This document shows, piece after piece, positions 1 to 8,531 of a DNA stretch of 42,707 nucleotides. The notes under the pieces were generated by a model, which was not told the DNA's origin, did not search any database, and saw nothing but the letters and a program-made list of their open reading frames with translations. This stretch comes from Acidobacteriaceae bacterium (GTDB lineage Bacteria > Acidobacteriota > Terriglobia > Terriglobales > Acidobacteriaceae), in the NCBI GenBank assembly GCA_003156805.1, contig PMHV01000023.1, forward strand, positions 1 through 42,707, written 5' to 3'. Both the position numbers and the translations under genes were made by a program. Each line of letters begins with the position of its first letter. Within the stretch, counting starts at the first letter, position 1.

Positions 1-984
1 TTCTTCCGCCACATGCAGGAGCTGATCAAGCGCGGCAATGTGTTCATCGCGCAGCCGCCGCTGTATTCGATCAAGAAAGGCAAGTCGCTGCAGTACATCA
101 AGAACGATGACGAATTCGACAAGGTCATGCTCAAGCGCGCGTCCGACGGCCTCGTAGTCCGCTACGGCGAAGGCGCGGCCAAGCTCGAGGGTGCGAACTT
201 GTCGCGGTTCATGACCGTGCTGAAAGAATATTTGGGCTTCTTCGACAAAGTGGATAAGAAGCTGCGCGACGAGCGCGTGACCGAACTGCTTCCCAGGCTC
301 GATTTGGCCAAGCGTTCCGATTTTGAAGGCGAAAAGAAAGACGCGCCCAAGAAGATCGAGCGCCTGGAAAAAGAACTGAAGAAGTTGCAGAAGGAGCGCA
401 ACTTCAAGAGCGTTGAGTCGCGCTTCGACGAAGAGCACAATCTGTGGGAAGTGCGTTTCGTGAATTCGCAGGGCGCGGAGCACGTCGTCAACTGGGAACT
501 GGCGTCGAGAGCGGAGTGCCGGCAGTTGATTTCGAAATTCAAACAGATTGAGCCTTATCTGGAGCCGCCGTTCGTTGTCGAAGCGGTAGCCAAGGCCGCG
601 CCCGCCGGCAGCAATGGCGACGAAGCCGAAGACGAAGCTGAAGCCGAGGAAAAAGACAGCCAGAAAACCACCAAGGCCGCGCCCAGACGCAAGTCCGAGG
701 TTGAAACTCTGGAGACCTCGAACCCCCGCGATCTTTTCGAATACGTGAAAAAAGAGGGCAGCCGCGGCTACGACGTGCAGCGCTACAAAGGCCTGGGCGA
801 GATGACCGCTCCGCAACTGTGGGAGACCACGATGGATCCCGAGCGCCGCACCCTGCTTTCCGTGAGGCTCGAAGACATCGCCGAGTGCGAGACCATCTTC
901 ACCACGCTAATGGGCGAAGACGTAGACGCCCGCCGCAAGTTCATCGAAGAAAATGCGCTGGACGTGAAGAACCTGGACATTTAG
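1..984 (+). CDS. gyrB: DNA gyrase subunit B, C-terminal part (5'-truncated by window edge)
   Basis: This is the ATP-dependent type II topoisomerase subunit that, with GyrA, supercoils DNA. The frame is open from base 1 ([20 protein letters not shown]...), so the true start lies outside the window. The segment matches the end of the TOPRIM region ('[13 protein letters not shown]') and the C-terminal GyrB tail ('[12 protein letters not shown]', '[10 protein letters not shown]', 'RRKFIEENA'). Between these lies an insertion of roughly 160 residues that is rich in Lys/Glu and then Ala/Glu (about residues 95-245 of the visible part). It sits where proteobacterial GyrB also carries an insertion, and its acidic stretch (bases about 615-660) looks disordered. 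The gene converges on the VKOR gene across about 33 bp. Identification as GyrB rather than ParE rests on the tail and insertion and is fairly secure. Confidence 0.95.
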   Translation, partial: FFRHMQELIKRGNVFIAQPPLYSIKKGKSLQYIKNDDEFDKVMLKRASDGLVVRYGEGAAKLEGANLSRFMTVLKEYLGFFDKVDKKLRDERVTELLPRLDLAKRSDFEGEKKDAPKKIERLEKELKKLQKERNFKSVESRFDEEHNLWEVRFVNSQGAEHVVNWELASRAECRQLISKFKQIEPYLEPPFVVEAVAKAAPAGSNGDEAEDEAEAEEKDSQKTTKAAPRRKSEVETLETSNPRDLFEYVKKEGSRGYDVQRYKGLGEMTAPQLWETTMDPERRTLLSVRLEDIAECETIFTTLMGEDVDARRKFIEENALDVKNLDI

Positions 985-1017
985 CCGGCCGGAAAAAGCG
1001 TACGGCCGAATCAACGA

Positions 1018-1431
1018 TCAGGAGCGAATCAACGGTTTGCGAAGCGTGACCAGCGTGGTTGCCAGCGCCAGCAATGTGATGAGCGAGATGTCGCCCAGCG
1101 AGATGGCGCAGTAGACGCACCACACTCCGAGAATGTGCGCCTCGACGTGAGCGAGATACAAAGAGAACGCCAATCCTGCCAGCGCGGCGGCCAGCAGCCA
1201 ACGCCAGGCGCGTCGCCAGCCGAGCACTCCCATCAAGAGATATCCAGCGATGCCGATGATGGCAACCGGAATTCCTCCGAGCGTCGCGTAGGGACTGTGA
1301 TTGACGATGCCGCAATCCCAGCCCTCGTTGATGCTGCAAGGCGAGTCGCCTTCGGTGCGATAGTGCTCGCGCAAGGCGAGCGAAGAAGCTGCGATGCCCA
1401 GTGCGGCGAGTAGAACCAGAACATACCTCAT
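1018..1431 (-). CDS. Vitamin K epoxide reductase (VKOR) family membrane protein
   Basis: This is a 137-residue integral membrane thiol oxidoreductase. VKOR proteins reoxidise periplasmic disulfide-forming partners using quinone, in the role of DsbB. Four cysteines are visible: a loop pair (C32 and C40, in 'PCSINEGWDC') and the active-site C105-V-Y-C108 near the last helices. About four hydrophobic segments are seen. The ATG at 1431 is preferred because an upstream in-frame extension to 1566 has no VKOR-like sequence and would overlap the SCO gene. The gene lies 43 bp downstream of the SCO gene on the same strand, so the two are probably co-transcribed. I infer a role in copper-protein or cytochrome-oxidase disulfide chemistry; the partner is not shown by the sequence. 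Confidence 0.9.
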   Translation of the reverse strand: MRYVLVLLAALGIAASSLALREHYRTEGDSPCSINEGWDCGIVNHSPYATLGGIPVAIIGIAGYLLMGVLGWRRAWRWLLAAALAGLAFSLYLAHVEAHILGVWCVYCAISLGDISLITLLALATTLVTLRKPLIRS

Positions 1432-1474
1432 GCGATTCTCTTTTCTGCGGGAGATTGTTTTCGCGCTCAAGTTC

Positions 1475-2395
1475 TCAACTGGCAGGATGCGCGACGGCCG
1501 CTGCGTCCTGCAACAAGTCGGCGGCCTGCCATTCGCTGCCGTAGTACCACTTGGAAATCCTACCATCGGGCGAGATGACCGCAGTGCTCAGCGAGTGCGT
1601 GATCAGTCCGCCTTCTTCGTTGTAGGTCAAACCAAAGAACTCGGCCATTTTCGGCAACTCGGCAGCTGAAGCTACGGCGAACTCCCAGCGTTGGAAGAGA
1701 GCGGGATCTTTGCTTGCCGCGCAAGAGAAGCCGTATTCGCGAAGAACTTTGGGCGTGTCGTGGGCAGGATCGAAGCTGATGCTGAGCAAGTGGGGTTTGC
1801 CGTAACGGCCTGGATCGGCGCGGAATTGGCGATCGATCTCGGCGAATTCGTGGCTCACACGCGGACAGTAATCGGGAAACGGGCAGCGCGTGTAAATGAA
1901 AGTCAGCAGCAGCGGCTGCCCTTGAAATTGATGCAGAGAGATGCGCTTGCCGCTTTGGTTGACGAGCTGGAAATCAGGGACGAGTTCACCAGGAGACGGA
2001 GTATGTAGAGCTGCTTTGGGCTGAGGTGCGGGCGCGCTTCCGTGTTGCACGACGGTGACATTCTCCAGCCAGTAATCGTCGCCCTGCACGACGGCGTCGG
2101 CCGCGATGGAATCGCCAGGCTGGAGTTGATCCAGCTGGCTCGGCGGTTTGAAGGTGTAACCCATGACCATGGAATCCATAAAGCCGGGGATGGGTTCGTT
2201 GTCGATGTTGGCGGTTTTGGTTTGCCGATCGATTGAGACCACTTTTCCCTTCAGGGGATAGCGCTTGGCGGAAGATTGGGAGTTCGCCGCTTCCGGCGGC
2301 GTTTTTGCGCGGTTACACGCGGCGCTGAAAGCGAGCAGCAAGCAGACCACAATCAGAACGGCTTCCCGAAAAAAGAAGCTACGTTGGCCGGACAT
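1475..2395 (-). CDS. SCO1/SenC-type copper chaperone lipoprotein with N-terminal CusF-like domain
   Basis: This is a 306-residue probable lipoprotein (hydrophobic segment followed by lipobox 'SAAC', Cys27). Residues about 46-116 resemble the CusF/copper-binding fold, with the Met-rich 'EPIPGFMDSMVMGY'. Residues about 130-300 form a thioredoxin-like SCO domain. The metal cysteines are C171 and C177 in 'TRCPFPDYCP', a CX5C spacing rather than the classical CX3C, and the conserved distal His is H267 ('LITHS'). SCO proteins deliver copper to, or reduce, the CuA site of cytochrome oxidase in the periplasm. The gene is followed 43 bp later by VKOR and preceded 25 bp upstream by a TonB receptor on the same strand. 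The domain calls are confident; the copper role in this organism is inferred. Confidence 0.93.
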   Translation of the reverse strand: MSGQRSFFFREAVLIVVCLLLAFSAACNRAKTPPEAANSQSSAKRYPLKGKVVSIDRQTKTANIDNEPIPGFMDSMVMGYTFKPPSQLDQLQPGDSIAADAVVQGDDYWLENVTVVQHGSAPAPQPKAALHTPSPGELVPDFQLVNQSGKRISLHQFQGQPLLLTFIYTRCPFPDYCPRVSHEFAEIDRQFRADPGRYGKPHLLSISFDPAHDTPKVLREYGFSCAASKDPALFQRWEFAVASAAELPKMAEFFGLTYNEEGGLITHSLSTAVISPDGRISKWYYGSEWQAADLLQDAAAVAHPAS

Positions 2396-2420
2396 ACTTG
2401 GTTTCCTGTTCTCTCCGATT

Positions 2421-4721
2421 TCAATAGTGAAAGCGGTAGCGAAGTTCTACAAATATTTCGCGCGGGTTGTTCCAGTGATATCCGCCGAAGGTGAGGCTAT
2501 TGTCATACTCGACGCGTCGATTGGCAACGTTGAGCGCAGTTAGCGAGGCGGAGAAGCGCTCGCCGATGTCCTTGCCCAGCGACAGATCGAAGGTGGTGTG
2601 CTGCGGCAGATAATTCCCCGGATATGGCGCGCCGGGGAAAGCGTTGCTGAAGCCGGAGCCGTAGTAAACGTTGGTGGAGGCATAGGCGCGCCAGGGGAGA
2701 GTAACGTCGCCGCCCAGGTTGAGCGTGTCGCGTTGGTCATGGTCGAGCGGACTGAGTTGGGGAGAAAGCGTGAAATCGGTGAGTCCGCCGACGACGGTAC
2801 CAGCGCCCTCGGCGATCTGGTTGGAGTAGGCGAGGTGCACCTGTCCGCGGTGGGCGAAGCGCGGAGAACGGAGCGTGAGTTCCCATCCGCGAATCAAGGC
2901 TTGGGAAACGGCGATAGGAAAAAAGATGCTGGAAGCGCCGATATTGTTGTGGTCGAGAAAATTGACGACGTTGGTTTGGAAGTTATCGGCGTCGAGGACC
3001 CATCCGCGATAAGGGATGGTCACGCCAAATTGATGTTCTTCGTCGCGCTCACCGGGGAGTGTGCCGAATCCGAGGCCTTGCTGTCCCGTGTAGTTGATAA
3101 GAGCCGGACCGGAGACAGTTTCGACCGGCGGCGCCTGATAGTAGTGTCCGTAGAAAGCGCGGAATGTCCACCGAAGGCGAGGGATGGTGACGGTGGCGCC
3201 GAAACGCGGGCTGATGGCGGATTCGTCGACAGGCAGCGCAGTCGAAGTGACCGCAAAGTTGCCTTCGGAGAAGTGCGTGGGCCGCATGCCGGCGGAGAGT
3301 GTCAGCCAGGAAAAAGGTTTGAATTTGTCGTCGATGTAGAAGGTTTCGAGGTTGGCAGTAGGGTGTTCGGTGTCGTTGATGGCCGGGTTTCCGCTGCCGT
3401 CGTTGAAGACGGCGCCGAAGAGCTGGTTATCGCTTTGGTAGAAGCTGAGGAATCCAACCTGCAGATCGTTCTTCTTGTAGTTGGCGGCGAGGCTGGCCTG
3501 TCCTCCGACGTAAGTGGAGTCGCGGTCTTCCGTTGTGACGATGGGAACGTCGTTGGGATTACTGTCGTAGTCGCCGCGGTTGTAGTGATAGAAGGGCGAA
3601 ACCGTGGTCATGAGATGCGAGTTGAAAGTGTGCAGCCACGTGAAGAGCAGACCGGCGTCGGCTTCATGTTCGCCATCGCGCAGGCCGATGCTAGGGGAGT
3701 ACTGACCGCTTCCAGGGTTGTTTTCGATGTCATTGGGGACGGGATCGTACGGAATCTGGAAATAGTCGCGGCGGAGCGAGGTCATCAGGCGAAGCTGGTT
3801 GGAGGGATCGACATTGAAGATAAAGGATCCGAAGCCGCCCACGCCGTTGACGGCGTCGTGTACAACCTGGGGAACTGGCGGCTGCAGGGCGAGATCGCTG
3901 CGATTGGCATTGACACTGGCGTAGTAGGCGAAGCGTTGGGTGTGGCTGCCTAAGCTAAGGGCGTCATTGGTCTGGTAGAAGTTGCCTGCGCTTAGGACGA
4001 GCTCGGCTTCGTTGTTGCGTTCGAAACCGGTGCGTGGAACTACGTTGAAAACACCGTAGGTGCGGTCGCCGAACTCCGCGCCGTAGCTGCCGCGATTGAC
4101 TTCAACATATTCCAGGTCTTTGGGATCAAACTGCGGCCCGACATTTTGTGCGATTGCAGTGTTGATGACGGGAATGCCATCGAGCAGCCACTGGGTCTGG
4201 TGTCCGCCGCGGATGTGCAGCATGTCATGAGTCACATAGGAGCCTGGGACGTAATCCGTGATCATGGCCAGGCTGTTGGAGCGGTCGGCGCCGGGAGTGC
4301 GAGCGATGTCAATCTGATCGACAAGCGTGATCGGCGTAGCCGAGTCCGTGGGCGCAACTTCGGGTGCAGCCGAGACCGTGACCTTTGTACTGGCCGTGGC
4401 TACTTGCAATTGAAAGTGCACCACCGGCACGGTTCCCGAGATGACCGTGACCTCCTGCGCCGTCTGCGCGAAGCCTTGGCTGGCGACGGTAACGGAATAG
4501 TCGCCCAAGGGCACGGCGTTGAGCTGGAATTCGCCGTTGGCGTCGGTGGTGGCGGTCTTGGCCCAGTCCGACGATTTTGCTTTCAGCATCACCATGGCGC
4601 CCTGAACGGGGCGGTGCTGCGGGTCGTGCACCACGCCACGGATGCCGCCGTAGATGTTGGCGAAAGCAGCGATGCTGGACAATAGTAAGCCGGCGAACGC
4701 GAGCAATTTCTTGCAGCTCAT
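2421..4721 (-). CDS. TonB-dependent receptor with carboxypeptidase-regulatory-like N-terminal domain
   Basis: This is a 766-residue outer-membrane receptor. A signal peptide ('KKLLAFAGLLLSSIAAFA') precedes a carboxypeptidase-regulatory-like beta-sandwich at about residues 23-110 ('GGIRGVVHDPQHRPVQGAMV'). A plug-like region follows at about 125-235 ('LDGIPVINT', 'VEVNRGSYGAEFGD'), then a beta-barrel ending in the aromatic-terminated strand 'FVELRYRFHY'. TonB receptors of this build are abundant in Acidobacteriota and Bacteroidota and import large or scarce ligands across the outer membrane. The genes downstream (SCO, VKOR) and upstream (Cys/His-rich exported protein) suggest a metal such as copper as ligand. 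That is inference only, because no substrate-specific residues can be recognised. Confidence 0.93.
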   Translation of the reverse strand: MSCKKLLAFAGLLLSSIAAFANIYGGIRGVVHDPQHRPVQGAMVMLKAKSSDWAKTATTDANGEFQLNAVPLGDYSVTVASQGFAQTAQEVTVISGTVPVVHFQLQVATASTKVTVSAAPEVAPTDSATPITLVDQIDIARTPGADRSNSLAMITDYVPGSYVTHDMLHIRGGHQTQWLLDGIPVINTAIAQNVGPQFDPKDLEYVEVNRGSYGAEFGDRTYGVFNVVPRTGFERNNEAELVLSAGNFYQTNDALSLGSHTQRFAYYASVNANRSDLALQPPVPQVVHDAVNGVGGFGSFIFNVDPSNQLRLMTSLRRDYFQIPYDPVPNDIENNPGSGQYSPSIGLRDGEHEADAGLLFTWLHTFNSHLMTTVSPFYHYNRGDYDSNPNDVPIVTTEDRDSTYVGGQASLAANYKKNDLQVGFLSFYQSDNQLFGAVFNDGSGNPAINDTEHPTANLETFYIDDKFKPFSWLTLSAGMRPTHFSEGNFAVTSTALPVDESAISPRFGATVTIPRLRWTFRAFYGHYYQAPPVETVSGPALINYTGQQGLGFGTLPGERDEEHQFGVTIPYRGWVLDADNFQTNVVNFLDHNNIGASSIFFPIAVSQALIRGWELTLRSPRFAHRGQVHLAYSNQIAEGAGTVVGGLTDFTLSPQLSPLDHDQRDTLNLGGDVTLPWRAYASTNVYYGSGFSNAFPGAPYPGNYLPQHTTFDLSLGKDIGERFSASLTALNVANRRVEYDNSLTFGGYHWNNPREIFVELRYRFHY

Positions 4722-4867
4722 ATTGTTCCCAGTTGTGGGTACAGACGGTTTCGGATCAGGAGCGTCGCGGCCACATAGGACGGTCCGCGTGGTTCGGCAG
4801 GAGGGCGCGCCAGATAAGCCACTGTCGCACTGAACCGCTCAACCGAACTTTAAGATGAGCATGAGGT

Positions 4868-5221
4868 TCAGCAGGCGGGAGGAGCGCGAACGGAGCGGAT
4901 AGAAAAGGCGACAACAGCGGGCGTCGCGGAAGTTGAGCGGATGCCACGAGGCTGAACTTGCAACGCAGCCAATGCCGTCGCGGACGGCCGAGGGTGAGCC
5001 CAGCGGTCCGCCGTCACCGCGCCGCGGCAATCGTGGCTGCAGCAATTGCGAGCGTGAAACGAAATCTGCTCCGGATCTGAACCAAGAGAGCCGTGACAAT
5101 GATGGGCGGTTTTGCGCACGCAGCAGGCATGCGGCGGAGTTGCAATGGCGGCCAGCGCAATCGGAATGAGATTGCCCACGAGCGCGAACAGCAACAGAAA
5201 TCTGGCTATCAAACGGTGCAT
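4868..5221 (-). CDS. Small exported Cys/His-rich protein (putative metal-binding, DUF2946-like)
   Basis: This is a 117-residue protein with a signal peptide ('MHRLIARFLLLFALVGNLIPIALAA') followed by a cluster of potential metal ligands. The cysteines are C33, C34, C42, C60, C61 and C65, with histidines at 31, 40, 41, 43, 56 and 63 ('HACCVRKTAHHCHG', 'NCCSHDC'). The rest is low in recognisable structure and ends 'RAPPAC'. I recall similarly built small proteins next to copper genes in Acidobacteriota, but I cannot check that here. The ATG at 5221 is chosen because it starts directly at the signal peptide; a longer frame from 5251 adds ten unlikely residues. It is the first gene of the strand run leading to the TonB receptor (146 bp away), SCO and VKOR, so a periplasmic copper-binding role is a reasonable guess. 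Confidence 0.7.
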   Translation of the reverse strand: MHRLIARFLLLFALVGNLIPIALAAIATPPHACCVRKTAHHCHGSLGSDPEQISFHARNCCSHDCRGAVTADRWAHPRPSATALAALQVQPRGIRSTSATPAVVAFSIRSVRAPPAC

Positions 5222-5426
5222 GTCAGGCTCAAGATGATCGCAGCTTACCAACTTACAGACGCCTAAAGCAAGAACGACCGGCGCGGTGGCGAGCTTTATG
5301 ACTTGGTCGAACTGATTCCCGAAGCGTCGTCTGCGCTTCCGGTTTAGAACCTGGGCACGGCGAAACTATCCCGTCATTTTTGTTGCATAGAAGTACGGCT
5401 CAGATGGACAAACAGATTGCGTAGAG

Positions 5427-5813
5427 TTATCTCATGAGTACGTACGCGCCCCCGTTGGTGAAGGCGATGACCAGGTTCATCACGACAAATATCAGGTCGT
5501 AATGCCAGCCTGAGTTTTTTTCACCCCAGAACCCGGTGTGCCAGGCGAAGAGCTTCTTGTAGATGGCGCCGAACATGATCACGATGAGACCCAAGGCGGC
5601 GAATTGAGTGAGGACTCCGAAGGCTACGCCTAAGCCTCCGGCGATTTCGGCGATGCCGAGAAAAATGGTGAAGGCTTTGCTCATTCCAATACTCTTGGCG
5701 CGAGTGGCGGGGGCCTTCAGATGGCCGTAGCCGCTGGTGACAAAAACCAGACCGACCATGAGGCGTAGAAGCAAAATACCGAAGTCGGTGAAGCGGGCGA
5801 GTTGAGGGAACAT
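5427..5813 (-). CDS. DoxX family membrane protein
   Basis: This is a 128-residue protein with four predicted membrane segments ('FGILLLRLMVGLVFVTSGYG', 'AFTIFLGIAEIAGGLGVAFG', 'FAALGLIVIMFGAIY', 'YDLIFVVMNLVIAF'). The pattern 'RLMVGLVFVTSGYGHLKAP' near the N-terminus and the mid-protein 'AEIAGGLGVAFGVLT' are typical of the DoxX/DoxD-like family. Members are small quinone- or redox-associated membrane proteins, and most have no proven function. The gene stands 205 bp upstream of the Cys/His-rich protein gene on the same strand, far enough to suggest a separate promoter, and 75 bp downstream of the Mpo1-like gene. Family assignment is confident; the role is unknown. Confidence 0.9.
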   Translation of the reverse strand: MFPQLARFTDFGILLLRLMVGLVFVTSGYGHLKAPATRAKSIGMSKAFTIFLGIAEIAGGLGVAFGVLTQFAALGLIVIMFGAIYKKLFAWHTGFWGEKNSGWHYDLIFVVMNLVIAFTNGGAYVLMR

Positions 5814-5888
5814 GTCGGTTCTCTTGGATGGTGCGAATTTGATTTTAGGTTGGCGGATACTTGATCTTGCAACCCAGCGAGCCTGCGG

Positions 5889-6191
5889 TCAGGCCTTGCC
5901 TTGAATCTTGGCCCACCACCAGCGCACGCCGACGAACAGGAAACGCCAGTCGTGAAAGAACTCGGGCTCTTTGTGTTCGAAGGCGTGGCCGATGAACTGG
6001 AAAATCCATCCCAGAAGGAACAGAGCCAGAGCGTAAATCCACAAGCGGTGCAGGAAGATGCTGCCCAGAAAAACAACCAGCGACACAAGAATGAGCGGAA
6101 TGCCCAGCGTATGGCACACTCGGTTCACCGGGTGCTGATGGCTGGAGGCGTATTGCGCGATCCACTGCTCGCTGGTGCGTCCTCCGAACAT
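5889..6191 (-). CDS. Mpo1-like (DUF962) membrane protein
   Basis: This is a 100-residue protein of the DUF962/Mpo1 family. The family signature is visible as 'SSHQHPVNRVCHTLGIPLIL' near the N-terminus and 'FQFIGHAFEHKEPEFF' later, with two hydrophobic segments between them. The conserved histidines in both motifs resemble the iron-ligand positions of yeast Mpo1, a dioxygenase acting on 2-hydroxy fatty acids; enzymatic activity of this copy is inferred. The start at 6191 is chosen because the longer frame (to 6401) has an unrelated 70-residue leader that runs through a repeat-like stretch at about 6233-6262. The gene is divergent from the EF-G gene across about 230 bp. Confidence 0.88.
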   Translation of the reverse strand: MFGGRTSEQWIAQYASSHQHPVNRVCHTLGIPLILVSLVVFLGSIFLHRLWIYALALFLLGWIFQFIGHAFEHKEPEFFHDWRFLFVGVRWWWAKIQGKA

Positions 6192-6410
6192 GCGGAAGAT
6201 GATACAACGAACGGGAACTTCTTCGCCGCGCGGATTCACACGGATGACACGGATTACGCCCGAATCGCAAATCTGCTTAACTGGCAGTCTTCCGGGCCGG
6301 TTGAGGTGCGCGCTTGCCGCGTGGTAGCATCCTAAGTTTTGGCAGGTGGTGTCGGGCTGGCCTGTTCCTGTCCTAATTCTCTCCGGGCCGTTTCCTTCCA
6401 CGCTGCTTAA

Positions 6411-6415
6411 AGGAG
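6411..6415 (+). promoter_or_regulatory. Ribosome binding site of the EF-G paralogue
   Basis: AGGAG lies 7 nt before the GTG at 6423. This supports GTG as the start codon. Confidence 0.75.
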
Positions 6416-6422
6416 CTTACGC

Positions 6423-8531
6423 GTGAAAATTTATTCCGGGGAAAACATCCGTAATGTAGCGCTGGTGGGGCACGGGCACGCGGGGAAGACCTCGCTGGTA
6501 TCGGCCATGCTTTATACCGCGGGGGCAACGCCGCGGCTGGGGCGGGTGGACGACGGCTCTGCCACCACCGACTACGACGAAGAGGAAATTGCGCGCAAGA
6601 TGTCGATTTCGGCCGGCGCGGCGGTTGTGGAATGGGGCAAAACAAAGATCAATCTTCTGGATACGCCGGGTTTCAGCATGTTCGTCCACGAGGCCAAGAT
6701 GGTGTTGCCGGTGGTGGACGCGGCAATTGTGGTAGTCGATGGCGTGGCTGGCGTGGAAGTGGTGACGCAGCGGGTCTGGAACGATTGCGAAGAGTACAAA
6801 ACTCCGCGCTTGATCGTGGTGAACCGCATGGACCGCGACCGGGCGAATGCGGAGCGCGTGCTGGAGTCGTTGATCAATGCGTTTGGCCGCAATGTGATTC
6901 CGATTGAGCTGCCCATCGGGACCGAGAAGAATTTAAGCGGTGTGGTCGACCTTGTGCGCATGAAGGCCTACACGTATGAGCTGGGTGGGAACGGCAAGGG
7001 GAAAGAGACGGAGATTCCAGCCAACATGAGGGCGCAGGTGCAGGAGGCGCACGAGCAACTGGTGGAACTGGTGGCCGAGGGCGATGACAAGCTGATGGAG
7101 GAGTTTTTCGAGAAGGGAACGATTCCAGAAGAAGACTTGATTCCGGCGCTGCATGTCGCGATTCGTGAAGACAAACTCTTTCCCGTGATCTTTGCTTCAG
7201 GGCTGGGCAACATTGGCGCGGATCGCGTGATGGATTTTATCGTGGACTACACGCCGGCGCCTTCGGAGCACGAGTGGGTGCAGGGCGAGGCCGCGGCCTC
7301 CGGGAACGGCGACGCCCCCAAGCGGCATGAAACCGACGCGGAGCCGGTATCGCTGTATGTATTCAAGACCGTATCCGACGCGTTTACGGGGCGGATCTCC
7401 TATTTCAAAGTTTTTTCCGGCGTGCTGAAAAACGATGCTACGGTGCAGAACTTCAGCCGCAGCTCGGTGGAAAAGTTGGCGCACATCTCCACCATGCAAG
7501 GCAAGACGGCCGTGCCAGTCCCCGAGCTGCACGCGGGCGACATTGGAGCGGTTGCGAAATTGAAAGATGCTTTCACCGGCGACACTCTGGGAGATAAGTC
7601 CGCGCCGATTCAATATCCGCGGGTCAAGTTGCCGGAGCCGGCGATCACGTTTGCCATTGAGCCGAAAAGCCGCGCCGACGAAGACAAGCTGGGGCCGGGT
7701 CTCCACAAGCTGATGGAAGAGGATGCGATGCTGCGCTTCTTTCGCGATCCGCAGACGCAGGAGTTTCTGATTGCGGGCACGGGACAGCAGCATATTGAAG
7801 TCGTGGTGGCGAAGCTGAAGAAGCGCTATCACACGGAAGTGATTTTGAAAGCGCCCAAGGTGCCCTACCGCGAAACGATTCGCGGCAAGGCCGACGTGCA
7901 GGGGCGGCACAAGAAGCAGACTGGCGGACACGGCCAGTACGGCGATTGCAAAATCAAGATGGAGCCGATGGCGAGGGGCGGACAGTTTGAGTTTGTGAAT
8001 GATATTTTTGGCGGGGCCATCCCCAAGAATTACATTCCCGCGATCGAAAAGGGAATCAAGGATGCGGCGGGACGTGGATATCTGGCGGGATTTCCGGTGG
8101 TGGATTTTCGAGTGATTCTGTATGACGGGTCGTACCACGACGTGGATTCGAACGATATGTCGTTCCAGATGGCGGGGCGCATCGCCTTCAGAAAGGCCAT
8201 GGAACAGGCCAAGCCCACGATTCTGGAGCCGGTGATGTCGGTCGAGATCACGGTGCCCGACGACTTCGCGGGCTCGATCATGGGCGATCTGAACAGCCGG
8301 CGCGGACGCATCCAGGGTATGGACAACAAGGCTGGCAACACCGTAGTGAAAGCCGAAGTGCCCATGGCCGAGATGCTGACCTACGGCGTGGACTTGACCT
8401 CAATGACCCAGGGCCGCGGCAGCTTCAACATGGAAATGCACCACTATGACGTGGTCCCGGGACAACTGCAGGAAAAGATTATCGAGAAGGCCAAGGCGGA
8501 ACGGGGTGAGGTGACGGAAGAGGAAGAGTGA
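6423..8531 (+). CDS. fusA: Elongation factor G paralogue (EF-G2-like translational GTPase)
   Basis: This is a 702-residue translational GTPase. The G1 P-loop is 'GHGHAGKT' (residues 16-23) instead of the 'AHIDAGKTT' of canonical EF-G. G3 is 'DTPGF' and G4 is 'NRMD'. Domain II follows ('AFTGRISYFKVFSGVL'), then domains III-V with 'TGGHGQYGDCKIKMEP' and 'SNDMSFQMAGRIAFRKAM'. The divergent P-loop places it in the EF-G-like group that coexists with the main fusA in many bacteria, so it may be a specialised factor rather than the essential translocase. It starts with GTG after a clear AGGAG. The acidic C-terminus 'AERGEVTEEEE' ends one base before the following PIN gene. The family is certain; the exact paralogue role is inferred. 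Confidence 0.93.
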   Translation: MKIYSGENIRNVALVGHGHAGKTSLVSAMLYTAGATPRLGRVDDGSATTDYDEEEIARKMSISAGAAVVEWGKTKINLLDTPGFSMFVHEAKMVLPVVDAAIVVVDGVAGVEVVTQRVWNDCEEYKTPRLIVVNRMDRDRANAERVLESLINAFGRNVIPIELPIGTEKNLSGVVDLVRMKAYTYELGGNGKGKETEIPANMRAQVQEAHEQLVELVAEGDDKLMEEFFEKGTIPEEDLIPALHVAIREDKLFPVIFASGLGNIGADRVMDFIVDYTPAPSEHEWVQGEAAASGNGDAPKRHETDAEPVSLYVFKTVSDAFTGRISYFKVFSGVLKNDATVQNFSRSSVEKLAHISTMQGKTAVPVPELHAGDIGAVAKLKDAFTGDTLGDKSAPIQYPRVKLPEPAITFAIEPKSRADEDKLGPGLHKLMEEDAMLRFFRDPQTQEFLIAGTGQQHIEVVVAKLKKRYHTEVILKAPKVPYRETIRGKADVQGRHKKQTGGHGQYGDCKIKMEPMARGGQFEFVNDIFGGAIPKNYIPAIEKGIKDAAGRGYLAGFPVVDFRVILYDGSYHDVDSNDMSFQMAGRIAFRKAMEQAKPTILEPVMSVEITVPDDFAGSIMGDLNSRRGRIQGMDNKAGNTVVKAEVPMAEMLTYGVDLTSMTQGRGSFNMEMHHYDVVPGQLQEKIIEKAKAERGEVTEEEE

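Noticed and set aside
985-1017. CGGCCG inverted repeat between gyrB and VKOR as a bidirectional terminator
   Set aside because: The stem is only 6 bp and no T-run follows on either strand.
2598-3953. Long plus-strand frame of 451 codons inside the TonB receptor gene
   Set aside because: It is a shadow of the real minus-strand gene: Val/Gly/Glu-rich composition, no family resemblance, no ribosome site.
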